Shown: positions 41,662 to 52,078 of the stretch, one piece after another
Layout: each line of letters begins with the position of its first letter
How positions within the stretch are numbered: position 1 is the stretch's first letter
Origin: Candidatus Symbiobacter mobilis CR
Lineage (GTDB): Bacteria; Pseudomonadota; Gammaproteobacteria; Burkholderiales; Burkholderiaceae_C
Assembly (NCBI RefSeq): GCF_000477435.1
Contig: NC_022576.1
Span: forward strand, 868,001-932,000
Length of the DNA stretch: 64,000 nt
Direction: 5' to 3'
Notes under the pieces: generated by a model
Told to the model about the DNA's origin: nothing
What the model saw: the letters and a program-made list of their open reading frames with translations, nothing else
Databases searched by the model: none
Made by a program: the position numbers and the translations under genes

Positions 41662-44600
41662 CTACTGAGGCCGTGCCGGGATTTCCCCCGTCGAAGGCAC
41701 TGCGCTGCGCAGGCTGCGCAATTCGTCGAGCAAGCGTTGGCTCAAGGTTTCGACGGCAGCCAGTTCTGCAGTCACCTGGCCGCCCTGCTGCGCCGAAGCA
41801 ATCTCCAGCAATTTTTGCGCTCGCTGGTGCAAAGTCTGGTGGAGGTTCTGCAAAGAACCAAACCCGGGGTGGTGGTCGAAGCGCTGCCGCGTCGCGGGCC
41901 GGTTCAGCCACTGCCCGAAGCGACAACCGTTGGGGTCAAGCTGCGGGGGAGATTGGGTACGTTGCTGCACCGCCGTGCGCAACTGCTTGCACCATGCGCG
42001 GTGCTCTACTTCAGCCAACAGACTAGGCACGTCCTGCGGGCCGACGGCACGGCTGTGCGTCCACATTTCCGGCGCCCTCCATGACGTGATCCATGGCTGC
42101 ACACCGGAAGCCGGCATGGGCCGGGCAATCGCGTACCCCTGCCCGAATTCGCAGCCAAATTCGATGAGCGCACGCCCATGCAACAGGGTTTCCACCCCCT
42201 CGGCCAGCACGCGGCGGTCAAAGTTGCGCGCCAGCCCCAGCACGATATTGACGATCGTGGCGTGCTCGGCATCGTCGAGCATCCCGCGTACAAAGCTTTG
42301 GTCGATCTTCAGCGTGCGGGCCTGCAATTGTTTGAGGAAGGTCAATGACGAATACCCCGTGCCAAAGTCGTCCAGCGCGCATTCCACGCCCATATCGTGC
42401 AGCCGCGTGATCAGCGCCGAGACCAGGGCAATGTTTTCGAGGGCTCCCGTTTCCAGGATTTCGAGCTGAAGCTGGTGCGACTGCACGGTCGGGGACGCTC
42501 CAAGCTGGCGTTCCAGCCTTTGGGGAAAGTCGGGGTCCAACAACTGCTGCGCGTCGATGTTGACGCTGACGATGGTATGCATCCCCTGCGCATTCCATCT
42601 GGCTGTTTGCTCCAAAGCGGCTTCGATGACCCAGTCCCCCAGCTTGATCGCCAAGGGGTGCTTGTCCAGTAGAGGGATGAACGCCGCCGGGGCCAGCAAG
42701 CCGCGTTCCGGGTGCTGCCAACGGATCAGCGCCTCGAACCCCACGAGCCTGCCGCTCGTGAAATGCACCTTGGGCTGGTAATACAGAACGAATTGGTTCG
42801 CCGCCAATGCCTGACGAACCTCGTCGATGCGCAACAGGCGTTCGCGCTTGCTTTCGTCCTTGAGGGTGTCGAAGACATAGTGGCGGTTTTTTCCTGCCTG
42901 TTTGGCCAAATACATAGCCTGGTCTGCCCGGCGCAGCAATTGCTCCGCATCGTTGCGCTCGGTATGCGCAAGCACCGCCAGGCCGACGCTCGCAGTGATC
43001 GTCAGGGTCACTCCTTCCACGTCCAAGGGCTGCGCAACTGCCGCGAGCACACGTTCCACCGGCGCGGTATACGCCCCCACATGCGCCAGACGCGGGAGCA
43101 TCACCGCAAATTCGTCGCCGCCGATATGTGCCAGGAAGCCTTCCTCCCCCACTGCCTTGCCCAGACGGCGGGCAATCTCGACGATGAGCCGGTTGGCCGC
43201 TTCCTCGCCAAAGTTGCGGTTGTGCGCAGCAAAGCCATCGAGATCGATATAGGCCACGGCGATGGGAAAGCGGCGCGGACAAAGCGCGATGGTTTCATCA
43301 AGCAGTTCAACGAACACTTTGCGGTTGGGTAGCCCAGTGAGTGCGTCATGGTGCGTGAGGTACGCAATACGCTCGTCATGGGTCTTGCGCTCGCTGATGT
43401 CGATGCTGATCCCCACAACCAGCACAGGCGCGCCCATTGCGTCGCGTTGCATCACGCGGCCTATGCTGCGGCACCACACCCAGTGGCCTTGGCAGTGGCG
43501 CAAGCGCATTTCCAGCTCGAACCGCTGCGTCTCTCCGCGCAGTTGCCGGGCCATCTGTTCCCGCTCCTTGTCGCGATCCTCCGGGTGGATCAGCGCCAGG
43601 TATTCGTCGTGGGAGACATCGCCGGGTGGCTCTGCCGGGTACCCGAGAATGGCTGCGGATCGGCCATCGAAACGCACCCTACCTTGTACCAAATCCCATT
43701 CCCAGGTTCCGGCCTGCGCCGCGTCGATGGCGTTTTGCAGACGCAGGCGCTCGGCATCCAAAGTTTGGGCAGCCTCGTGACGCTCCGTCACGTCCCTGCC
43801 AATCCCCAGCACCCCAACCAGTTTGCTCCCTGCACCCAGCAGGCGCACCTTGGTCGTATCAAACAGTACCCTTTTTGGCTCCACGCCATCGACCCATTCC
43901 TCATTCCGGAGCGGCTCGCTGCTTCCCAAGGCCGCTTCGTCATGGTTGCGAAACCATGCCACTTGGTGCGCGGGGTAAAAGTCTGCGTCCGTTTTTCCGA
44001 TGACGCCTGCTTCATCTGTATGCAAAAACGATGCGTAGGCGCGGTTGCAAGAAAGATAAACCCCTTGAGGATCTTTGAGCCAGATCAGATCCGGGATGGT
44101 GTCGAGCAAGGTCCGCAGATGTGATTCGCTGTGCCGCAGCGCCTCCTCGGCCCGATGGCGTTCGGTGACGTCGGTGAAGATCGCCAACATGCTGGCCTTG
44201 TTCCCCAAGGTGACGGGAACGCGATCAATCCTGGCCAGAAAGGTGCTGCCGTCCTTGCGTAATACGGGGATGTCGAGCGCTGTGCGGTGTTCCACCGTGC
44301 GCATGCGCTCGAATTCACCGACAACCTGCGGCCAGAGTTCGTTGGGGTGGATGTCCAGCGGGCCAAGCTCCAGCAACTCTTCCAGCGGGTACCCCAACAT
44401 CTGGCAAAACCAGCGGTTGGCAAACAGAAAACAGTTCGTTGCCGCATCCGCTGCCACCAGCCCGGTGGGGATGTTGTCAACCACCGTTCGCAGCACTTCT
44501 TCGACCGAGGGTTCCTCTCCCGTTCCATCACTCCCGACCAACAACCGCCAACGGTCTTCGCTGTTCTGCAGTGCCGATTCCGCACGCTGGCGGGCGAGCT

Positions 44601-45138
44601 TTTCATTCATCAGATCGATGGCCTGCGAGCACACCGTCTGGTACATGTGCAGCACAGTCTGGATCAACAGGCCCGTGGCGCCACGCATTTGCTCGTCGGC
44701 CAGCGCATGAGCCAGCTGCACGCTCAACCCCGCCCGCACGGCTTGCATGGCCAACGCCATGCGCTTATCGCTGTCGAGGATGTGGAACGCGAGCCAGCGG
44801 GTCAAATAGGAGAACAGCTCGTCAAGCACCGCTTGCAGCGGGCGATTGCGCGACCGAAGGTCATCGATGCGGGCAGCGAAGCTCTGATGGATCTCGACAT
44901 GTTCCCGGAACCACTCGTCACCATCGAGTACTGTTTTCCAAATGCGTTCTTCGGTACGAAAGTGGTACGCCGCATAGTCGGCAAGCTCAGCGAGGATGGT
45001 GAGCAAATCCGAGGCACGCACCCCCAGCATGTGCTGCTGCGCAAGACGATTGAGCAATCCCACCAGGTTCTTGTGCTGCTCGTCGATTTCGGCAATCGAC
45101 GTTTCCAGATGGGCCGTCCAGGGAAAGATCTCGAACAT
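41662..45138 (-). CDS. hemerythrin-PAS-GGDEF-EAL-CZB signalling protein
   Basis: A cytoplasmic c-di-GMP enzyme of about 1158 residues with an unusual layout. The N-terminal 135 residues are bacteriohemerythrin (EIDEQHKNL, YAAYHFRTEE, EHVEIHQSF, WLAFHILDSDK), a di-iron oxygen sensor. Three PAS/PAC regions follow. The GGDEF domain has an intact HIGGDEFAVM; the EAL domain has GFEALIRW and DDFGTGYSSL. The last 110 residues match the CZB zinc-binding domain (EHRAWC, GCRFGQWL, HQTLHQRA), usually found in chemoreceptors and diguanylate cyclases. Oxygen and zinc or redox inputs may thus adjust one enzyme. The ATG at 45138 is chosen; a GTG at 45165 is possible. Confidence 0.9.
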   Translation of the reverse strand: MFEIFPWTAHLETSIAEIDEQHKNLVGLLNRLAQQHMLGVRASDLLTILAELADYAAYHFRTEERIWKTVLDGDEWFREHVEIHQSFAARIDDLRSRNRPLQAVLDELFSYLTRWLAFHILDSDKRMALAMQAVRAGLSVQLAHALADEQMRGATGLLIQTVLHMYQTVCSQAIDLMNEKLARQRAESALQNSEDRWRLLVGSDGTGEEPSVEEVLRTVVDNIPTGLVAADAATNCFLFANRWFCQMLGYPLEELLELGPLDIHPNELWPQVVGEFERMRTVEHRTALDIPVLRKDGSTFLARIDRVPVTLGNKASMLAIFTDVTERHRAEEALRHSESHLRTLLDTIPDLIWLKDPQGVYLSCNRAYASFLHTDEAGVIGKTDADFYPAHQVAWFRNHDEAALGSSEPLRNEEWVDGVEPKRVLFDTTKVRLLGAGSKLVGVLGIGRDVTERHEAAQTLDAERLRLQNAIDAAQAGTWEWDLVQGRVRFDGRSAAILGYPAEPPGDVSHDEYLALIHPEDRDKEREQMARQLRGETQRFELEMRLRHCQGHWVWCRSIGRVMQRDAMGAPVLVVGISIDISERKTHDERIAYLTHHDALTGLPNRKVFVELLDETIALCPRRFPIAVAYIDLDGFAAHNRNFGEEAANRLIVEIARRLGKAVGEEGFLAHIGGDEFAVMLPRLAHVGAYTAPVERVLAAVAQPLDVEGVTLTITASVGLAVLAHTERNDAEQLLRRADQAMYLAKQAGKNRHYVFDTLKDESKRERLLRIDEVRQALAANQFVLYYQPKVHFTSGRLVGFEALIRWQHPERGLLAPAAFIPLLDKHPLAIKLGDWVIEAALEQTARWNAQGMHTIVSVNIDAQQLLDPDFPQRLERQLGASPTVQSHQLQLEILETGALENIALVSALITRLHDMGVECALDDFGTGYSSLTFLKQLQARTLKIDQSFVRGMLDDAEHATIVNIVLGLARNFDRRVLAEGVETLLHGRALIEFGCEFGQGYAIARPMPASGVQPWITSWRAPEMWTHSRAVGPQDVPSLLAEVEHRAWCKQLRTAVQQRTQSPPQLDPNGCRFGQWLNRPATRQRFDHHPGFGSLQNLHQTLHQRAQKLLEIASAQQGGQVTAELAAVETLSQRLLDELRSLRSAVPSTGEIPARPQ

Positions 45139-45312
45139 CGTATGCAACGCCGTCGTCAGAATCACTACCTAGCAAAATCCTACTAATCGAAACCCATTCA
45201 CCGCCAATACTCCACCCCGTAAAACCTGCCAATCACCCACTTTCATGCTGCTTTCACGGCAAGTATCGCACCCCAGTGCCAACCCCAAATCGTGGGCTAT
45301 ACTGGTTTTCGC

Positions 45313-45345
45313 CCCCCCTCGATACCCTCGTTTTGGGGGGTTTTT
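45313..45345 (+). terminator. Rho-independent-type terminator
   Basis: CCCCCC and GGGGGG separated by 16 bases and followed by TTTTTC. It lies before the rhodanese gene with no + strand gene in front, so it could stop a small transcript or act as an attenuator for the rhodanese gene. Confidence 0.55.
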
Positions 45346-45393
45346 CTTTGCATTTTCGGTATATTTTTCTTGTACTTTTCTTGGGAGCAACTC

Positions 45394-45858
45394 ATGGATA
45401 AGCGTGGTTTCATCAAAGTGGTATCCGTCGCAATGCTGGGGGCAGGGTTGTGGTTCGCTGCCGTTGCACCGTCCGTGGCAGCGACGACTCCCCCTACCCT
45501 CAAAGGTGTGACGGTCGTAGGCCCTGCGGAAGTGAAGAAGATTCAAGATGCTGGTGGCGCGATCATCGATACCCGCGTGACGGTCGAGTTCACCGAAAAA
45601 ACCATCAAGGGCGCCAAAGGGGTGTTTTACCGCGAGAAAAGCCCCAAGGACGTGAACTTCGATGCCAGCATCGATTCCTTCGACCTCGGCAAACTCCCCG
45701 CCGACAAGTCTGTGCCAGTCGTCTTCTTCTGCAACGGAGCGGAATGCTGGAAGAGCTACAAGGCTGCCGTCCTCGCGCTCAAGGCTGGGCACACCAAGGT
45801 CTACTGGTTCCGTGATGGCTTACCGGCTTGGATCAAAGCCGGGTTGCCCACCCAATAA
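45394..45858 (+). CDS. exported rhodanese-like protein
   Basis: A protein of 154 residues with a signal peptide (KVVSVAMLGAGLWFAAVAPS up to VAA). The rhodanese domain has GGAIIDTRVTVEF and the active-site loop VVFFCNGAECWKSYKAA with its cysteine, then YWFRDGLPAWIKAGLP. It probably carries sulfur in the periplasm, but single-domain rhodaneses have many roles. GGGAG precedes the ATG. The next gene, a chemoreceptor, starts 137 bases on; no clear link. Confidence 0.88.
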   Translation: MDKRGFIKVVSVAMLGAGLWFAAVAPSVAATTPPTLKGVTVVGPAEVKKIQDAGGAIIDTRVTVEFTEKTIKGAKGVFYREKSPKDVNFDASIDSFDLGKLPADKSVPVVFFCNGAECWKSYKAAVLALKAGHTKVYWFRDGLPAWIKAGLPTQ

Positions 45859-45995
45859 GTTTTCCACGATCGCACCTTCGCCCATTGCCTCGCGCAGTCT
45901 CGCAGTACGGCGGGATTGCGTGAGGAGGTTTTGCTAGACGCCGGGGTTGGTGCATCCCCCGTGAATGCTCGTTCCCCATCCCGGAGTTCTCCGCC

Positions 45996-47786
45996 ATGTC
46001 CAGCGATATGTCCATACGCAGCCGCCTGGGGCTGCTATCTGCCCTCAGCGTTCTCGGGGTGATCTTTCTGCTCGGGGTAGTCGTCGTTTCCAACCGTATC
46101 GCCCATTCGGCCCTCGCCCACGTATATGAGGCTCGCACCGTGACGTTGGTGCGCATGCAGCAGCTCGATGGTTTGTTACAGGAAATTCGTTTTCGTACTG
46201 CGGGAGTGTTGCTTGATCAGCTTCCCATGCATGGGTCACTCTTGCACCTCAAGAGTTCCCGTATCCGCATCAATACTCTGTGGGACGAATTGCAACCCGC
46301 TTTCCAATCCTTGCACGACATTGAAGAACTAGCGGAACCCATCAAATCATTGCAGTCGAATTGGTCCAAAGTCAGCTCCGTGCTCACGCAAATAGAGCAG
46401 GCATACGGCACAGATGCCAAAGAGCCGCTGGTCGTCGTCTTGGAAGAGGTATGGCCTACGCTCCACAAGGGGGTGGTGCAGCCCTTGGAAACTGCCATCC
46501 CCCTCGTACAGGAACAGGCCAAACAAGCATATTTGGAGGCCGATGCCAAAAGTCGGAAGTGGCTGCTGATTGGCATGGCATGCGGCCTGGTCTGCCTGAC
46601 TGCGCTGGTTTTTGCAGCGTTTATGACTGGGCGTGCCATCTTCATTCCCATCCAACGCGCAGAAGTCTCGATGCACGACATGGCTGCGGGGAATCTGACT
46701 GTTCCCGTCACTACCAATTCGAATGATGAGCTTGGTCGCATCCTGGTGTGCCTGGAAGGGTTGCGCCACAGTTGGGTGCAGGTGGTCACCGGAGTTCGTG
46801 GCAGTGCGGAAAACGTCGCTACCGCCAGCGCGGAAATCGCACAAGGGAACCTGGATCTTTCCAACCGCACGGAAAGCCAGGCTTCTGCGCTGCAAGAGAC
46901 TGCGTCAAGCATGGACGAGCTGAATTCCGCCGTGCAGCACAACGCAGACAACGCTCGACAAGCCAACCAACTGGCGATGAACGCCAGCGCAATCGCCGCG
47001 CAAGGGGGCATGGTCGTCTCCCAGGTCGTCGACACGATGCGAGGCATCAACGACTCTTCCCGCAAGATCAACGACATCATCAGCGTCATCGACGGCATTG
47101 CTTTCCAAACCAACATCCTCGCGCTCAACGCTGCTGTGGAAGCAGCACGTGCCGGGGAACAAGGGCGAGGTTTCGCCGTAGTGGCCTCCGAAGTGCGTTC
47201 GCTTGCAGGGCGCAGCGCGGAAGCAGCCAAGGAAATCAAATCGCTCATCAATGCCAGCGTCGAGCAGGTGGAACGAGGCTCCGATCTTGTCGATCAAGCT
47301 GGCGCGACGATGGAAGAAGTGGTATCGGCTATCAAGCGCGTCACCGACATCATGGGCGAAATCAGCTCCGCGAGTTCTGAACAAAGCCACGGCGTTCTCC
47401 AAGTAAGCCAAGCCATCTCGCACATGGATGAAGTGACCCAGCAAAACGCCGCACTCGTCGAGGAAATGGCCGCAGCGGCCAGCAGCCTCAACAGCCAAGC
47501 CCAAGAGTTGGTACAGGCCGTTGCCATGTTCAAGCTTGGGGTTTCCGACCGCAACGCCATGCACGACTGGATGCCCCCTCCCCGTCATCGTCAGCGTGCT
47601 AACACGCCACCGCTGCGTTCGAGCCAGTCCCACTCTTTCGCTGGCAACGAGCGTCGCGCCGAACCTGCTTCGGCCGCTCCCACCTCTGGCGCAACCAAAC
47701 CCCAAGCCGCCGCAAGGGTGCCCGCCGCCGCAAAACCAGAACCGCAACCCGAAGCCGCCGCCAGCGAGGATTGGGAAACCTTCTAA
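45996..47786 (+). CDS. methyl-accepting chemotaxis protein
   Basis: A protein of 596 residues. TM1 is near 10-30, a periplasmic four-helix ligand domain spans about 31-185, and TM2 is near 190-213. HAMP follows ([21 protein letters not shown]). The signalling hairpin contains the conserved tip [20 protein letters not shown], complete with [21 protein letters not shown] proline/alanine-rich tail ends EDWETF, which resembles the CheR/CheB docking pentapeptide (x-W-x-x-F, as in NWETF). So the receptor is probably adapted by methylation. No other chemotaxis genes are in the window. Confidence 0.93.
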   Translation: MSSDMSIRSRLGLLSALSVLGVIFLLGVVVVSNRIAHSALAHVYEARTVTLVRMQQLDGLLQEIRFRTAGVLLDQLPMHGSLLHLKSSRIRINTLWDELQPAFQSLHDIEELAEPIKSLQSNWSKVSSVLTQIEQAYGTDAKEPLVVVLEEVWPTLHKGVVQPLETAIPLVQEQAKQAYLEADAKSRKWLLIGMACGLVCLTALVFAAFMTGRAIFIPIQRAEVSMHDMAAGNLTVPVTTNSNDELGRILVCLEGLRHSWVQVVTGVRGSAENVATASAEIAQGNLDLSNRTESQASALQETASSMDELNSAVQHNADNARQANQLAMNASAIAAQGGMVVSQVVDTMRGINDSSRKINDIISVIDGIAFQTNILALNAAVEAARAGEQGRGFAVVASEVRSLAGRSAEAAKEIKSLINASVEQVERGSDLVDQAGATMEEVVSAIKRVTDIMGEISSASSEQSHGVLQVSQAISHMDEVTQQNAALVEEMAAAASSLNSQAQELVQAVAMFKLGVSDRNAMHDWMPPPRHRQRANTPPLRSSQSHSFAGNERRAEPASAAPTSGATKPQAAARVPAAAKPEPQPEAAASEDWETF

Positions 47787-47928
47787 CCCAATACATCCGG
47801 TGCAACAACGCGGCGTAGCTATTGCGGTATAGGACCAGTAACAGTCTCGATACCGCGCCCCAAGAAGAACCTTGGTTGTTCTGACCCCGGGTTACTGAGA
47901 CGCCAGGTTCCTGGGTTCGGCGGCCGGT

Positions 47929-49446
47929 TCAATCCCCCAGTTTGCTTTCCACGACTTGGAAAGCGCAGGGTGTTTTTTGCCACGCCAGGGTTTCTTCCCG
48001 CAGCAAGTGTGCGGATTGTGGGAAACGGCGTGCCCAGTCGCTATGGACATGCAGCAGGTGGCCATTGCGCCGTTGGGGGTCACGAACCAGGCAAACGCCC
48101 TGCACATCGGGGTCGTGCCGTGCGTGGCACAGGGCCACGGCAAGCCGCAAGGCTAACAATTCCCGCACGAGTGGCTCGTCCTCGAAGTCGATATTCAGCT
48201 TGCGCAGCTTGCCCCGGTGTCCCAACACCAGCAACCCCAGGCGGTGCTGCTGTGCCTGGGTAAAGCCCATGGCGTCCGCGTTTTCCAAGATGTACGCGCC
48301 GTGCTTGTGGGCATCCGTATGCGAGATATGGCAGCCGATCTCGTGCAGCCTGCACGCCCAGCGCAGTTCGCGCGCTCCCGGCGTATCGTCCCGCTCTGGC
48401 GCCCCCGGAGCGCAAAGTTGGCCGTAGAGCAATGCAGCCACCCGGGCCACCCGCTCCCCGTGAACAGGGTCGGCGCAAAATTTCTCGACCAGCCGATCGA
48501 CGGTGTGCGCTTGCACATCGGTGTGCTGGCTATCCCGGTTCATCAGATCCGCCAAAAGGCCATGGCGCAACCCGCCCGATGCCTGGCGCAGGGTCTGTAT
48601 GCCCAGCAGATCGAAAAGCGCCCGCAGGATGCTCACGCCCCCGCCGATGATGGCCTTGCGGTCTTCCTTGATGCCCTCCATGGCCAAGTTTTCTGCGTTC
48701 CCGGCAGCAATAAGCTGCGCCTGCAACCATGCCAAACCCTCCATGCACACTTCCCCCGGCGCATAGCCCGCTGCAACCAGCGCATCCCCAACGGCATTGA
48801 CTGTCCCCGCCGAACCATACGCCTTATCCCACAAACCACTGCCGCAATGCACCAGCGCTTCGTCGATCACGGCTTTGGCAGCAATCTGCGCGACATCGAA
48901 GGCCTGGGCCGACCACACCCCTTGCCCAAAAAACCGCTGCGACCAGGAAATGCTCCCTAGCCGGTACGACTCCATGAACCCCGGCCGCAACCCCTGCCCC
49001 AGGATGACTTCGGTCGATCTTCCACCGATGTCGATGACCAGCCTTCGCTCCTCTGGCGTGGGAGGAATGGCCTGCGCCACTCCGGCGTAGATCAGCCTTG
49101 CCTCTTCCCTGCCGGAGATCAAGTCGATCGGGTATCCCAGCAGCTCGGTGGCGCGAACCAAGAATTCATCGCGATTCTTCGCCTCCCGCACGGTTTGCGT
49201 GGCCACGGCACGCACGTTCTCTTTGGGAAAGCCCTGGATTCGCTTGCCAAAGGCTGCGACGCAATCCCAGGCTTTTTGCAGCGCTTCCGGTTGGAGGTTC
49301 CGCGCTGCATCCAACCCCCCACCCAGGCGGATCGTCTCCTTGCGGTACTCGGTTCGCACATAGCGGCCGTTGTCCGCCGTGCCGATCTCCAACCGAAAGC
49401 TGTTAGACCCCAAATCGATAGCAGCCCATAGCGTCGCATTCTTCAT
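47929..49446 (-). CDS. ppx: exopolyphosphatase/pppGpp phosphohydrolase family
   Basis: A protein of 505 residues. AAIDLGSNSFRLEIG at the N terminus and VIDIGGRSTEVILG near 140-153 are the phosphate-binding loops of the Ppx/GppA actin-fold; TQTVREAKNRDEFL and YGSAGTVNAVG are typical. The C-terminal helical part has HEIGCHISHTDAHKHGAYIL, an HD-like segment. It should release phosphate from long-chain polyphosphate or hydrolyse pppGpp. The ATG at 49446 has a GGGGGAG site; the open frame extends further upstream without signal. The name ppx is from the family; a separate gppA cannot be excluded. Confidence 0.9.
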   Translation of the reverse strand: MKNATLWAAIDLGSNSFRLEIGTADNGRYVRTEYRKETIRLGGGLDAARNLQPEALQKAWDCVAAFGKRIQGFPKENVRAVATQTVREAKNRDEFLVRATELLGYPIDLISGREEARLIYAGVAQAIPPTPEERRLVIDIGGRSTEVILGQGLRPGFMESYRLGSISWSQRFFGQGVWSAQAFDVAQIAAKAVIDEALVHCGSGLWDKAYGSAGTVNAVGDALVAAGYAPGEVCMEGLAWLQAQLIAAGNAENLAMEGIKEDRKAIIGGGVSILRALFDLLGIQTLRQASGGLRHGLLADLMNRDSQHTDVQAHTVDRLVEKFCADPVHGERVARVAALLYGQLCAPGAPERDDTPGARELRWACRLHEIGCHISHTDAHKHGAYILENADAMGFTQAQQHRLGLLVLGHRGKLRKLNIDFEDEPLVRELLALRLAVALCHARHDPDVQGVCLVRDPQRRNGHLLHVHSDWARRFPQSAHLLREETLAWQKTPCAFQVVESKLGD

Positions 49447-49767
49447 GGCTCCCCCTATCAACAAAGCCAGGACGTACGCAAAATCGTCCCAGCGATGCAT
49501 ACCCTCGCAGACAGTACCAAGCAGTACGGCAAGTGGGTGGAACGACGCTGGGGCGATGTAGCGTAAGTCCAAAAGTTTTGGATCGTACCTTTGTCGACGC
49601 TGGCCCCCGCATACCCCCGGCGTACAAGCAGGGGCATCTTTTTCGGCACATTGCCCACTCCGATAAAGCGAAAAAAACCCTGAAGTCCCGTTCCATTTCG
49701 CCGATGAATCATGTAACCCTATTTCCAGCATGCACGCTGACGGGTTTCATCCACAAGGGGATCGGCA
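49447..49767. other. intergenic region between divergent genes
   Basis: 321 bases between ppx and the EF-hand-like gene. I see no gene or RNA. It should hold two divergent promoters. An imperfect C/G-rich inverted pair near 49590-49640 followed by T-runs may be a terminator-like structure. Confidence 0.4.
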
Positions 49768-50808
49768 ATGAAGATCATGCAATCCAACATCAGCTTGTAC
49801 GGAGAGCACACTCAGGCTTCCCATCGCACCCAGCAAACCTCCTTGCGGATATCGTCAGGCAACGAACAGCCCGCAACTAGAGCGAACCCTGCGGGGGTGA
49901 CGTTCTCCCTATCGCGGGCTGCCCAGGATGCGCTTGCCCGGTCGATGGCATCCTCAGCCTCAGAGAACGCCAAAGGCGTCTCTTCTTCGGATTCTTCGCC
50001 CCTGGAACCGAAGATGCGCCTTCTGGCGAACATGATCGAAGCCCTCACGGGCCAGCCCGTGCGCGTCTTCCAGGCACACGCGGCGTCCCGCGAGGATGCC
50101 CGGGTGTCGATACGCCAGTCGATGCAATCCTCTTCCGTCGATATGGAATTGGCCACCTACGAGCGCGTGGCCGAAATGGAATCGACCCGTTTCCGCGCAG
50201 AAGGAGTCATCCAGACTGCGGACGGGCAGGCATTTGCCTTCGACGTCGAGCTGGAAATGCACCGCGCATACGTCCAAGAAAGCTACCAGTCCACACGGAT
50301 TGGGACGCAGCAAGCCGCTGCCCCCCTCACCGATCCGCTGCTCCTGCAATTCGACGGTACCGGCGTGGAATTGCAAGACATGCAGTTTTCGTTCGACCTG
50401 AACGTCGATGGCACCCTCGACAGCATTGCCATGCCCGCCACGGGCAGCGGGTTCCTGGCACTGGATCGCAATGGGAATGGCGCCATCGACGACGGCAGCG
50501 AGCTTTTTGGCCCCCGCAGCGGAGACGGCTTTGCAGACCTGGCAGAGCACGACCAAGACGGCAATGGCTGGATCGACGAAAACGATCCCGTCTTCTCGCA
50601 ATTGCGTGTGTGGACGGCCGATGCCCAGGGCGCACAAACGCTGTCCACGCTCGAACAATCCGGCGTGGGAGCGCTCTATCTAGGGCGGGTACAAACCCCC
50701 TTCTCCGTACAGACTGACGACCACCGCACGCTGGGGCAGGTACGCAGCTCGGGAGTCTTCCTGACTGAAGCCGGGGACGTCAAAACCATGCACCAGGTCG
50801 ATCTCTGA
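49768..50808 (+). CDS. conserved hypothetical protein with EF-hand-like calcium loops
   Basis: A protein of 346 residues. The N-terminal 60 residues are polar and variable. The central region (MELATYERVAEMESTRFRAE) and FDGTGVELQDMQFSFDLNVDG resemble proteins of unknown function in motile proteobacteria. Calcium-loop-like stretches are DLNVDGTLD, LDRNGNGAIDDGSELFGPRS and HDQDGNGWIDENDP. No signal peptide is evident. It may be a surface or secreted protein. GGGGATCGGCA precedes the ATG. Confidence 0.75.
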   Translation: MKIMQSNISLYGEHTQASHRTQQTSLRISSGNEQPATRANPAGVTFSLSRAAQDALARSMASSASENAKGVSSSDSSPLEPKMRLLANMIEALTGQPVRVFQAHAASREDARVSIRQSMQSSSVDMELATYERVAEMESTRFRAEGVIQTADGQAFAFDVELEMHRAYVQESYQSTRIGTQQAAAPLTDPLLLQFDGTGVELQDMQFSFDLNVDGTLDSIAMPATGSGFLALDRNGNGAIDDGSELFGPRSGDGFADLAEHDQDGNGWIDENDPVFSQLRVWTADAQGAQTLSTLEQSGVGALYLGRVQTPFSVQTDDHRTLGQVRSSGVFLTEAGDVKTMHQVDL

Positions 50809-50820
50809 GCGCATGTTCCC

Positions 50821-50851
50821 AAGGTGCGCCTCATGGACTATCTGGGTTCAA
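50821..50851 (+). repeat. half copy of the MITE-like end
   Basis: AAGGTGCGCCT followed by TGGACTATCTGGGTTCAA. The same string lies at 52232-52262 behind rodA. The copy here covers the last codon of rodA, so that gene probably borrowed its stop from the repeat or was trimmed by it. Confidence 0.6.
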
Positions 50852-52002
50852 CCCGGCATGAGCCGACGTGATCGGGCGATCGACATCAGGATCCCCAGAC
50901 ATACGCCCAGGGTAACCATCGCCGTGCCCCCATAGCTCAAAAAGGGCAACGGAATACCGACGACGGGAAGGATGCCGCTGACCATGCCCAGATTGACGAA
51001 GGCATAACAAAAAATGATGACCGCAATGGCCCCACCAAGAAGCCGGGCAAACATCGTGGGTGCATCGACCGCAATCGCCAGGGCACGCAATACCAGCGAC
51101 ACATAGAGCGCCACCAGCACCAGCACTCCCAGCAATCCGAATTCTTCAGCGTAGGCGGCAAAAACGAAGTCGGTCGTCCGCTCCGGGATGAACTCCAGGT
51201 GTGTCTGCGTCCCTTTCATGAATCCCTTGCCCCACACCCCACCAGAGCCAATGGCGATCATTCCCTGGATGATGTGAAACCCCTTGCCAAGGGGGTCTTT
51301 CCATGGGTCGAGCAAAGTACACACTCGCTGCTGCTGGTAGTCATACAACACGGGCCAGCGCACGCCCTGCGCGCACAGTTCCGGTTCCCACACGATCAGC
51401 AGCAAAATGCCCACACCGCCCAGGATCAGGGGGGGCAGTACCAAGGTCCAGCTCAACCCGGCAAAGTACATCACCGCCATGCCCGCAGTCAGTACGAGCA
51501 GCGCCGTACCCAAATCCGGCTGATGCATGATCAGCCCGACCGGAATCGACAGCATGGCAAAAGCCACCAGAAAGTCCGCAGCGCGGAGCTGGCCTTCGCG
51601 CTTCTGAAACCACCATGCCAGCACGAGCGGAACGGCGATTTTGAGCACCTCGCTGGGCTGAATCGTGATGCCCACATCAAGCCAGCGCTGCGCCCCCTTG
51701 CGCGCCACGCCAAAGAGCGCCACGGCTACCAGCAAGCACACACCCACGACGTAGACAGGAACGGCCAGCTCCATCCATCTCTGGGGCGGAATGTGCATCA
51801 CCACCAGCAGGACAGCCAAAGCAATGAGCATGTTGCGGGCGTGATCGACGAAACGGGTGCCATGGTCATGACCGGAGGAATACATCACCAGCAACCCCAG
51901 ACCAGCCAACCCCACCGCCGCAATAGCCAACGGGACATCGAACCCCTGCACCCAACGGAACAGGCGGTGCATCAACGTGGGGTTGGACAGCGCAGTAGCC
52001 AC
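50848..52002 (-). CDS. rodA: RodA peptidoglycan glycosyltransferase (SEDS)
   Basis: A 384-residue SEDS-family integral membrane protein with about ten TM segments. Signatures include GARRWL-type KGAQRWLDVGITIQPSEVLKIA, HQPDLGTALLVL with the catalytic aspartate, ERTTDFVFAAYAEEFGLLG, and IPLPFLSYGGTAM near the end. It polymerises lipid II for the side wall and so keeps rod shape. The GTG at 52002 gives normal length. The partner PBP2 (mrdA) and mreBCD are not in the window; the usual order would place mrdA upstream. That side is occupied by a MITE-like repeat and a histidine kinase. Confidence 0.95.
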   Translation of the reverse strand: MATALSNPTLMHRLFRWVQGFDVPLAIAAVGLAGLGLLVMYSSGHDHGTRFVDHARNMLIALAVLLVVMHIPPQRWMELAVPVYVVGVCLLVAVALFGVARKGAQRWLDVGITIQPSEVLKIAVPLVLAWWFQKREGQLRAADFLVAFAMLSIPVGLIMHQPDLGTALLVLTAGMAVMYFAGLSWTLVLPPLILGGVGILLLIVWEPELCAQGVRWPVLYDYQQQRVCTLLDPWKDPLGKGFHIIQGMIAIGSGGVWGKGFMKGTQTHLEFIPERTTDFVFAAYAEEFGLLGVLVLVALYVSLVLRALAIAVDAPTMFARLLGGAIAVIIFCYAFVNLGMVSGILPVVGIPLPFLSYGGTAMVTLGVCLGILMSIARSRRLMPG

Positions 52003-52078
52003 GGGAAAATTATCCCAAAGCAGCTTGGGTGGTCACCGACCCCCCGGACATCGATTCCCTCCGTGAACTGATGGATCA

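Noticed and set aside
45292-45393. Longer rhodanese frame with an extra hydrophobic N terminus
   Set aside because: It passes through the terminator-like hairpin; the ATG at 45394 has a good ribosome site and starts a normal signal peptide.
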